Positions 57,796-64,000 of a stretch of DNA of 64,000 nt are shown piece after piece; the stretch's first letter is position 1; each line of letters begins with the position of its first letter. The DNA comes from Alterluteimonas quercicellularis (lineage in GTDB: Bacteria; Pseudomonadota; Gammaproteobacteria; Xanthomonadales; Xanthomonadaceae), in the NCBI RefSeq assembly GCF_021191635.1, contig NZ_JAIWPR010000007.1, positions 27,360 through 91,359 of the forward strand, written 5' to 3'. A model generated the notes under the pieces. It was not told where the DNA came from. It was given only the letters and a program-made list of their open reading frames with translations, and ran no database searches. The position numbers and the translations under genes are program-made.

Positions 57796-59883
57796 ATGAG
57801 CACGATCTACGGCGTCAACGCGCAGACCTACCACCGCCTGCCCCCCGAGGACCAGGCCTCGATCCGCAACAGCTTCCAGGCCCGGCAGGAGCAGGACGCC
57901 CCGGCCCGCCCGGCACCGGCCGCGGAACCGCTGCCCGCGCCGACCGTGGACGGGGCGACGACGCCGCGCGAGGCCGTCGCCGCGCTGCACGACCTGCCGC
58001 CGCCCGATACCGGCGACCTCGCGCCGCTGCCGCCGGACCTGCGCAGCGCGCTCGCGCAGGAGCGCGCCGAGGTCTACAACGCGACCCGGGCGAGCGCCGC
58101 ACAGGCCGCGCTCGATCGCTTCGCGCCCACGCGCGAGGACTTCTCGTCGCTGCCCGGGCGGACCGGGGACATGGAGTACGCCGACGCGCGATCGGCCTGG
58201 TCGCAGGACCCGTACGCGCAGGAACTGCAGCGCATCGTCGACGAGGCCAACGCCTCGCCGGGCGAGATCCCCGCCTACCTGACCGCGGCGGACGCCACGG
58301 CCGACACGCAGCAGTTCACGCCCGACCAGGTGCGCGACGCGCTCTCGCTGCTGGGCGTCGACCTGCCCGCCGACGGCAGCCCGGAACAGCTCGACGCCGG
58401 CCGCCAGATCCTGGCGACCGTGCCCGACGACCTGCTCGGCACGCTCGTCAACCCCGGCTCCCAGGTGTCCTTCACCGGGGGCGGCGGCGTCGGCACGCCG
58501 AACCTGGCCGGGCCGAACGTGCAGTACAACGTCGATGTCGAAGGCCGGGTGGAACTGTCGGACGTGCAGACCGGCGTGGACTTCGAGCAGACCCAGCAGT
58601 TCGAGATGTCGGTGCAGGTGCAGGGCGGCGCCGCGTTCGACGTCAGCCGGACGCTGCCGCAGAAGCTGTACAAGTGGGCCGATCGCCTCGGCAAGCTGCC
58701 GGACGAGGTCCGCGACCTGGCCAACAGCTCGCCGCTGCTCAAGCAGGTCGCCAAGGGCCTGCCGGTCACCGGTTCCTACACCGAGTTCCAGGGCGAGCGG
58801 CTGAGCTACGAAGCCACGGTGACGCCGCAGCAGGGCGCGCAGCTGGCCGAAGGCGACGCGTCCGGCATGCCCAATCCGCTGGCGCCGCTGGAGATGCCCG
58901 AAGGCACCTCGGTGCTGATGCGCGGGCAATCGCTGGAGGGCAGCAGCTTCGAGGCCAACTGGAAGGCGCTCACGATCGGCGGCACCCATACCGAGCTGTC
59001 GGGCCTCGGCTTCGGCGTGACCCGCGGCGAAGGGTCGATCGTCGAGGTCTACTCGGGCCCGGTGGAGACCGTGGAGAACAGCGCCTTCCTCGGCCTGGGC
59101 CGCCAGGGCGCGCTGGCGATCGGGATCAGCTCCGACCTCAGCATGGAGACGCGCGAGATGCAGATCGCGCGCATCGACCTTTCGACCGAGGAAGGCCAGG
59201 CGGCCTACCAGGCCTTCGTCAGCACCGGGCAGGTGCCCGACTGGGCGCCGCCGGGCGTGCAGCAGTCCGGGACCACCGAGGTGTTCTCCCACGAGTACGC
59301 GCGCTCGATCGGGCTGCAGGTCGGCGGACTGGAGATCGGCGGTTCCAGCGACGCCAACGGCAACATCACCCGCACCACCTGGGCCGACGGCACCACGGAG
59401 TACAGCAATACGTACACCTCGGCCGGCGGCGTGACCACCGACGTGCGCTACGCGCTGGACGCGTCCGGCAAGCCCGACTACGCCGGCGCCACCTGGACGG
59501 TGGTGCGCGCCGACCTCGATCCCGCGCTCGCGAACTACCTGGAGAGCGCCTACGATCCTTCGCGCGCCAACGCGTTCCCCGACCAGCCGCAGCATGCGCA
59601 GATGGTGCTGAGCACCGACCAGCTGATGGACCTGCGCGACCGCGCGCGCGAGTACGTGCTGCAGAACCAGGGCCAGGGGAAGCTCGACAACCTCGACAGC
59701 GGCGCGGAGACGCCGTGGTGGTCCAGCCAGGAAGAGGCGCTGGCGATCGCACAGACCCCGGAAGAGGTCTTCGCCGTGCTCGGCAACGACATGCACGGCG
59801 GCGCGGTGATCGAATCGCTGCTGGCCATGAGCCACGACGGCGGCCCCCTGCCCGGCGAATTCCGCATGATCGACGCCGGCTGA
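57796..59883 (+). CDS. large cysteine-free orphan protein
   Basis: A 695-residue protein I do not recognise. It has no signal peptide and no membrane segment. Residues ~30-110 are proline/alanine-rich, helical charged segments follow to ~220, and a Gly/Val/Thr-rich, apparently beta-stranded region runs ~220-560 (VQYNVDVEGRVELSDVQTGV, FGVTRGEGSIVEVYSGPVET). The C-terminal ~130 residues are helical (STDQLMDLRDRAREYV, EEALAIAQTPEEVFAVLGND). There is not a single cysteine. Size, lack of Cys and a disordered N-terminus suggest secretion by a non-Sec route (effector- or toxin-like), but no known effector motif was seen. It has its own promoter-like site and no coupled neighbour. Confidence 0.7.
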   Translation: MSTIYGVNAQTYHRLPPEDQASIRNSFQARQEQDAPARPAPAAEPLPAPTVDGATTPREAVAALHDLPPPDTGDLAPLPPDLRSALAQERAEVYNATRASAAQAALDRFAPTREDFSSLPGRTGDMEYADARSAWSQDPYAQELQRIVDEANASPGEIPAYLTAADATADTQQFTPDQVRDALSLLGVDLPADGSPEQLDAGRQILATVPDDLLGTLVNPGSQVSFTGGGGVGTPNLAGPNVQYNVDVEGRVELSDVQTGVDFEQTQQFEMSVQVQGGAAFDVSRTLPQKLYKWADRLGKLPDEVRDLANSSPLLKQVAKGLPVTGSYTEFQGERLSYEATVTPQQGAQLAEGDASGMPNPLAPLEMPEGTSVLMRGQSLEGSSFEANWKALTIGGTHTELSGLGFGVTRGEGSIVEVYSGPVETVENSAFLGLGRQGALAIGISSDLSMETREMQIARIDLSTEEGQAAYQAFVSTGQVPDWAPPGVQQSGTTEVFSHEYARSIGLQVGGLEIGGSSDANGNITRTTWADGTTEYSNTYTSAGGVTTDVRYALDASGKPDYAGATWTVVRADLDPALANYLESAYDPSRANAFPDQPQHAQMVLSTDQLMDLRDRAREYVLQNQGQGKLDNLDSGAETPWWSSQEEALAIAQTPEEVFAVLGNDMHGGAVIESLLAMSHDGGPLPGEFRMIDAG

Positions 59884-60002
59884 CCGGTTTCCGATCCGCA
59901 GCGCCGGAGCCAGGGCGCCGGAAGCGCCGACAGGCGCATGGCGCGCGACTTGGGGCAGCCCTGCGCCGGCGGTCGCGGCTCGATGGCGGGAGGCCGCTCC
60001 CG

Positions 60003-60020
60003 CAGGAGCGCACTGCCGGC
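60003..60020 (+). repeat. decayed REP-like unit
   Basis: CAGGAGCGCACTGCCGGC keeps the outer half of the REP head; the inner half differs. It lies in a 203-bp gap where I see nothing else. Confidence 0.4.
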
Positions 60021-60086
60021 GAAGCGCCTCGTGGGCCGAGACGGCCGGCCGTGTCCTGGCTCGGCCGCGCGTCTGGCGTCCGGCGC

Positions 60087-61187
60087 CTAGCGCGGCACCG
60101 AGAACGGGCAGCCGGTGTCCAGCGCGGCGCCGTTCTTCTCCGCCCGGAACGCCTGCGAGGCGGCGTAGGCCGAGCGGCGCAGCCGCATGATCTCGCCCAG
60201 CGGGCGGTGCGCCTGCAGGCCGTGCCAGGGGCTGAAGCCCACGCCGTCGTCGACCGCGCGGCTGCGCGCCTCGCTCCAGGCCACCTGCGGGCGCGCGCGC
60301 ACGTGCGCCACGGTGCGGAACGGGCTGCGCCCGGTATCCCACTCGGCGGTGGGGTCGTCCACCGGCATCTCGTCCAGCGAGGTGCACAGCTGCGCGCGCA
60401 GCTCCCAGGCGGCCTCGTGCCCGGCGAAGTACTCGACCACCGCGCTGCGGATGGCGTCGTCGTCGGCGAGGTCCAGGCGCGCGTCGGCCAGCGCGCGCAG
60501 CGCCGGCGACGCCGGCGCCAGCTGCAGGCGCGCGATGTGGTCGCCGTGGCGCAGCGGCAGCTGGGTGAAGAAGGTTTCGCCGAGGATGTGCCGCGGCGGC
60601 TCGCCGCCCATCGCCTTGAGCTTGGCGCTCTCCCCGCCCAGCGCCTCCAGCGCGCGCTCGGTGCCGCGCAGGATCAGCGAGATCGCCTGCTTGGTGCGCT
60701 CCATGCGGTCGGTGGTCCTGGCCAGCAGCTTCAGGCTGCGCAGGAAGGCGCGGCCGTCGGGCGCGTTGAAGCGCGGGCCGTTGACCATCACGAAGTCCTG
60801 GCAGCGCATCGACTCCGCGCCTTCCAGGCGCTCGCCGGCGACCTCGCAGATCCGCAGCGCGACCCCGCGCGGCGTGGACACGCGATCGGCCAGCAGATCG
60901 CCGGGCGTGGTGGAGAAGCGCAGCAGCGCGTCGTAGCGGCCCGGGCTCGAGAACAGGCCCTGCGCCAGCTCGGGCGGCAGCCCCGCGGGCACCTCGAACT
61001 CCGCGGCGAGCAGGCCGTGGCTCTTGGCGTGCACCGCGCGCAGGGCGCGCCCCTCGTCCTCCCAGGTCTGCCGGCAGATCGACAGCAGCACCTCGTCGAG
61101 TTCGGCCGACAAGGCCGCCTCGTCGGGACCGGGCTCGGCGAGGCGGTCGTCATAGCGCTGGAATGCGGAGGCTGGCTGGGCGGACAT
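60087..61187 (-). CDS. small catalase-family heme protein
   Basis: A 366-residue catalase-like protein, shorter than classical clade 1-3 catalases (~480+). The N-terminal helix carries RAVHAKSHGLLAAEFEV with the distal His53. FSTTPGDLLADRVSTPRGVALR corresponds to the heme-pocket RFSTV...D..RD..G region. QDFVMVNGPRF supplies the Asn, and RLRRSAYAASQAF near the end holds the proximal Tyr with its upstream Arg. Such short homologues (SrpA-like) may be catalases or peroxidases/hydroperoxide isomerases. ATG at 61187 has GGGAG upstream. Third gene of a marR-tautomerase-catalase operon. Confidence 0.85.
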   Translation of the reverse strand: MSAQPASAFQRYDDRLAEPGPDEAALSAELDEVLLSICRQTWEDEGRALRAVHAKSHGLLAAEFEVPAGLPPELAQGLFSSPGRYDALLRFSTTPGDLLADRVSTPRGVALRICEVAGERLEGAESMRCQDFVMVNGPRFNAPDGRAFLRSLKLLARTTDRMERTKQAISLILRGTERALEALGGESAKLKAMGGEPPRHILGETFFTQLPLRHGDHIARLQLAPASPALRALADARLDLADDDAIRSAVVEYFAGHEAAWELRAQLCTSLDEMPVDDPTAEWDTGRSPFRTVAHVRARPQVAWSEARSRAVDDGVGFSPWHGLQAHRPLGEIMRLRRSAYAASQAFRAEKNGAALDTGCPFSVPR

Positions 61188-61254
61188 GGCGGGCTCCCGT
61201 CTGGAGGCCTACCCTGCGCGCGCGCCCATCATCGCCGCGTGCACGCGGCCGCGT

Positions 61255-61644
61255 TCAGCCGTAGCGGCGGCGTTCCTGGGTGAACCCGCCGTAGCCGTAG
61301 GCGGCGGCGCGCACATCGTGCACGTGGATGTAGCTCTCCTCGTGCAGCTCGCCCAGCAGGCGCTCGAAGCCGGCGAAGACCTCGCGGATGTAGCGGGCCT
61401 TCTCCTCCCAGGTGTTGCTCTCGTCGGTGATCTTGATCTCGAGGTAGAAGCTGCTGCGCCCCCGCACGCTCAGCGGCTCGCCGCCGACGATCCAGTCGTC
61501 GGGATCGACGTAGCCGATGGCGATCGCGGTGAGGTCGCGCCGCTTGCCGAGGATGCCGGCGGTCAGCTCCAGCAGCAGGGCGGCGATGTCGCGGGTCAGC
61601 GCCGGCGTCTTCGCCGCGCTCACTTTCAGGTCGAGGATGGGCAT
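61255..61644 (-). CDS. tautomerase-superfamily protein (4-oxalocrotonate tautomerase type)
   Basis: A 129-residue tautomerase. After Met removal the catalytic Pro is N-terminal (MPILDLKVSA). The length is twice that of the 62-residue single-unit 4-OT, consistent with the two-unit or extended fold of CHMI/MSAD-like members. ITDESNTWEEKARYIREVFA is the second helix region. The substrate is unknown. ATG at 61644 with GGAG upstream; 19 bp after the marR stop and 67 bp before the catalase gene, so probably one transcript. Co-regulation with a catalase hints at detoxification of electrophilic or oxidised products. Confidence 0.85.
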   Translation of the reverse strand: MPILDLKVSAAKTPALTRDIAALLLELTAGILGKRRDLTAIAIGYVDPDDWIVGGEPLSVRGRSSFYLEIKITDESNTWEEKARYIREVFAGFERLLGELHEESYIHVHDVRAAAYGYGGFTQERRRYG

Positions 61645-61663
61645 GGCGGCTCCGGGTGGCGGG

Positions 61664-62098
61664 TCATGGGGCGGCGCCGGGCGCGGCCAGCAGCGCGCGG
61701 ACGTCGCGCAGCCCGGCCACCAGCTCGCCGAACCGCGCCTCGCCCAGGCGCTGCCTGGTGCGCCGGGTGGCCTCGGCGCCGGCGGCGCTCAGGCGCGTCC
61801 TCAGCGCGACCGCGCGCGGCGTGGGGCGGACGGCGGACTCGCGGCCGTCGCGACCGGTGGCGGCGCGCTCGGCCAGCCCCAGCCGCGCCAGCCCGTCGAG
61901 CGTGCGCGTCGCGGTCGGGCGCGAGATCGACAGCCCGGCCGCCAGCTCGCCCTGCAGCAGCCCGGGCCGCGCGAGGATCGCGCGCAGCATGAAGGCCTGC
62001 GCCGGCGTCAGCCCGAGCGGGCGGAAGGCCCGCGTCCACTCGCGCTCGAGCATCCGCGCCAGCGCGCCGGTGTTGAAATAGAGGCAGCCGTCGAACAT
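61664..62098 (-). CDS. MarR-family transcriptional regulator
   Basis: A 144-residue MarR protein. The winged helix is at residues ~28-95: LTPAQAFMLRAILARPGLLQ, LSISRPTATRTLDGLARLGL (recognition helix) and the wing region ERAATGRDGRESAVRPTPRA. It begins MFDGCLYFNTGALARML; Cys5 near the dimer helix could be a redox sensor, as in OhrR-type MarR proteins, but this is speculative. First gene of the leftward operon with the tautomerase and catalase genes. A GTTGCATAGCTAAC near-palindrome upstream is a candidate autoregulatory operator. Confidence 0.9.
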   Translation of the reverse strand: MFDGCLYFNTGALARMLEREWTRAFRPLGLTPAQAFMLRAILARPGLLQGELAAGLSISRPTATRTLDGLARLGLAERAATGRDGRESAVRPTPRAVALRTRLSAAGAEATRRTRQRLGEARFGELVAGLRDVRALLAAPGAAP

Positions 62099-62121
62099 GC
62101 GCCCACTGTAGCCCGCAACAA

Positions 62122-62135
62122 GTTAGCTATGCAAC
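62122..62135. promoter_or_regulatory. candidate MarR operator and promoter region
   Basis: GTTAGCTATGCAAC lies 24 bp before the marR start, in the only AT-rich patch of the intergenic region. On the minus strand TTGCAT and CTACAG are separated by 17 bp and could be -35/-10, so the operator would overlap the promoter. The palindrome is imperfect. Confidence 0.4.
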
Positions 62136-62269
62136 CATATCCGCGGGCCACCCGCCGGGGCACGGGAACCGATGCCTGATGACCGGCGGCGTCGCGGCCC
62201 CGGCGCGCGGGATGTGCGCCTTCCGGCGAGCTGCTAGGGTCGGCGCGGACCCTTTCGCGGACGCCGACC

Positions 62270-63883
62270 ATGCCCGCCCCGCCCGTCCCGCATCGCCTCG
62301 CCGCCTGCTGGCTCGCCCTCGCCCTGCTGCTGTCGGCCTGCGCGCCGCTGGCGCCGCGTCCCGCGGCCGCGCCGGCCACGCCCGACCAGGCCTACCCGGA
62401 ACTGTTCGAGGCGGTGCAGACGGCCTGGCTGTTCGAGGACCAGAAGCGCTTCGCCGACGCGGTGCCGCGCCGCGACCCGGCGGCGATCCGCGCCGAGTAC
62501 CTGGCCGGACGCGGACGCCCCGGCTTCGACCTGGCGGCCTTCGTCGAGGCGCGCTTCGCGCTGCCGCACGACGCGGCCACCGCCGCCGTCGCGCCGCAGC
62601 CGACGCTGCGCGCGCACATCGACGCGCTGTGGCCGCTGCTGACCCGGCGCGCCGCGCCGGCCGCGCACGACAGCCTGCTGCCGCTGCCGCGGCCCTACGT
62701 GGTGCCGGGCGGCCGCTTCCGCGAGGTCTACTACTGGGATTCCTGGTTCACCATGCTGGGCCTGGTGGAGAGCGGCCGCGGCGACCTGTCGCGCGGCATG
62801 CTGGAGAACTTCTCCTACCTGGTCGACGCCTGGGGCCGCATCCCCAACGGCAACCGCAGCTACTACCTGGGCCGCTCGCAGCCGCCGTTCTTCTCGCACA
62901 TGGTGGCGCTGGAAGCGCGCGACGACCCGGCGGTGCTGCGCCGCCACCTGCCGCAGCTGCGTCGCGAGCACGCGTTCTGGATGGCCGGCGAGGACGGCCT
63001 GGCGCCGGGTGCCGCGGACCGCCGCGTGGTGCGCCTGGCCGACGGCAGCCTGCTCAACCGCTACTGGGACGACCGCGACACGCCGCGCCCGGAATCCTTC
63101 GTGCAGGACCGCGAGACCGCCGCGGCGGCGGCGCCGCGCCCGGCCGCCGAGGTCTACCGCAACCTGCGCGCGGGCGCCGAAAGCGGCTGGGACTACTCCA
63201 GCCGCTGGCTGGACGACGGCCGCAGCCTGCACGGCATCCGCACCACCACGATCCTGCCTGTCGACCTCAACAGCCTGCTGCACCACCTGGAATCGACCAT
63301 CGCGCAGGGCTGCGCGCTGGACGGCCAGCCCGCGTGCGCGCGCGAGTTCGCCGAACGCGCCGAGCGCCGCCGCGCCGCCATCGAGACCCACCTGTGGCAC
63401 CCGGACGGCCGCTACGCCGACTACGACCTGCGCCGTGGCGGCCCCCGCGACGCGCTGACCGCGGCCGCGTTCTACCCGCTGTTCGTGGGCCTCGCCGCGC
63501 CCGAGCGCGCCCGCGCCACCGCGCGCAGCGCGCGTGCCCTGCTGCGCCCCGGCGGCCTGGTCGCCACGCCGGTGGCGAGCGGGCAGCAATGGGATGCGCC
63601 CAACGTCTGGGCGCCGCTCCAGTGGGTGGCGGTGTCCGGGCTCTCGCGCTACGGCGAGGACGGCTTCGCGCGCGAGATCGCCGCGAACTTCATCGGCAAC
63701 GTGCAGGCGGTGTACGCGCGCGAGCGCAAGCTGGTGGAGAAGTACGACGCCGAAGGCCCGCGCGGCGGCGGCGGCGGCGAGTACCCGCTGCAGGACGGCT
63801 TCGGCTGGACCAACGGCGTGGTGCTGGCGCTGCTCGCGCGCTACCCGGACCTGGAAGCAGACGCCCCGCCAGCGGCGCGCTGA
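62270..63883 (+). CDS. treA: trehalase (GH37), lipoprotein form
   Basis: Hydrolyses trehalose to glucose. The 537-residue product carries both GH37 signatures: PGGRFREVYYWDSWF (residues ~144-158) and QQWDAPNVWAPLQW near 438. The catalytic acid Asp lies in GAESGWDYSSRW; the base Glu in GGGEYPLQDGFGWTNG near the C-terminus. The signal peptide ends in lipobox LSAC (Cys24) rather than a plain signal peptidase I site, so the enzyme should be membrane-tethered in the periplasm. The ATG at 62270 has no strong ribosome site. It is divergent from the marR operon. Confidence 0.95.
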   Translation: MPAPPVPHRLAACWLALALLLSACAPLAPRPAAAPATPDQAYPELFEAVQTAWLFEDQKRFADAVPRRDPAAIRAEYLAGRGRPGFDLAAFVEARFALPHDAATAAVAPQPTLRAHIDALWPLLTRRAAPAAHDSLLPLPRPYVVPGGRFREVYYWDSWFTMLGLVESGRGDLSRGMLENFSYLVDAWGRIPNGNRSYYLGRSQPPFFSHMVALEARDDPAVLRRHLPQLRREHAFWMAGEDGLAPGAADRRVVRLADGSLLNRYWDDRDTPRPESFVQDRETAAAAAPRPAAEVYRNLRAGAESGWDYSSRWLDDGRSLHGIRTTTILPVDLNSLLHHLESTIAQGCALDGQPACAREFAERAERRRAAIETHLWHPDGRYADYDLRRGGPRDALTAAAFYPLFVGLAAPERARATARSARALLRPGGLVATPVASGQQWDAPNVWAPLQWVAVSGLSRYGEDGFAREIAANFIGNVQAVYARERKLVEKYDAEGPRGGGGGEYPLQDGFGWTNGVVLALLARYPDLEADAPPAAR

Positions 63884-63915
63884 CGACCGCCGCCGCCCGC
63901 AGCGCCGAGCCCCTG

Positions 63916-64000
63916 TAGGAGCGGGGGGGGGGGCGGGGGGGGGGGGGGGGGGGGGGGGGCGGGAGAGAAAGCGCACGGCCCGCGCGCGGGGCACGGGGGG
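63916..64000. other. truncated REP head running into a poly-G tract (probable sequence artefact)
   Basis: TAGGAGCG (63916-63923) begins a normal REP unit, then the sequence becomes runs of G interrupted by single C (to ~63961), followed by GAGAGAAAGCGCACGGCC and more G. Homopolymer G of this kind is typical of low-quality read ends at a contig edge. No gene is called here. Confidence 0.7.

Noticed and set aside
57796..59883. Type IV secretion (XVIPCD-type) antibacterial effector
   Set aside because: Size and family would fit, but I do not see the conserved C-terminal XVIPCD motifs, and no immunity gene or secretion gene is adjacent.

Overview
The window is very GC-rich, densely coding chromosomal DNA from a gammaproteobacterium of the Lysobacteraceae (Xanthomonadaceae), most likely Lysobacter, Luteimonas or a close relative. 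The evidence is the gene order (mucD-type protease)-lepA-lepB-DUF4845-rnc-era-recO, the block nagZ-hpt-mtnP, an ndvB-type cyclic glucan synthase, and many GTAG-headed REP elements. I saw no tRNA, rRNA, CRISPR array, prophage or insertion sequence. The last ~80 bases are a poly-G tract that looks like a contig end.

Layout. 1-5961: translation, secretion and RNA-processing operon (protease tail, lepA, lepB, DUF4845, rnc, era, recO). 6188-9578: an orphan receiver-Hpt protein divergent from an envelope lipid-transport pair (YdbH-like AsmA-type protein plus a lipoprotein joining YnbE-like and YdbL-like parts). 9690-14983: rlmD, a CYTH triphosphatase, a FrnE-type oxidoreductase, then nagZ-hpt-mtnP (muropeptide and purine salvage). 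14984-20573: a complete lactate operon read leftward (lldP-lldR-lldD-dld) with a good promoter and two LldR-type operators. 20950-26788: two cold-shock genes, each with promoter and terminator, bracketing a flavin monooxygenase/AidB-like dehydrogenase pair, phospholipase A and DUF456. 26810-30940: glycine-zipper proteins, a cytochrome c'-like protein, tcdA, tatD and a small membrane protein. 31049-40056: a 2915-residue cyclic beta-glucan synthase overlapped by a small orphan gene. 40425-45149: TspO-like protein, PepSY protein, Na+/H+ antiporter and UdgX. 45160-52290: radical-SAM partner of UdgX, a second small orphan gene, prlC, an endonuclease/exonuclease/phosphatase protein, EF-hand protein, DUF2242 lipoprotein and a stress-type glycine-zipper protein. 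52467-63883: MFS exporter, hybrid histidine kinase, short-chain dehydrogenase, secreted lipase with a Clp-type site, a 695-residue cysteine-free orphan, a marR-tautomerase-catalase operon and a lipoprotein trehalase.

Themes. Two repeat families shape the intergenic space. One is a GTAG-headed REP found mostly as inverted pairs in two size classes (about 75 and about 150 bp); it supplies the stop codon of four genes. The other is a GGGATTCGGGATT-type inverted repeat at three operon junctions (lepA/lepB, era/recO, rlmD/CYTH); it recodes upstream C-termini and, in two cases, directly abuts the next start codon. Several genes (era, tcdA, prlC) have a -10-like box only 6-7 bp before the ATG, suggesting leaderless mRNAs. 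The strongest candidates for something little described are the lipoprotein at 8988-9578, the 695-residue orphan at 57796-59883, and the pair of related small proteins at 39793 and 46665.
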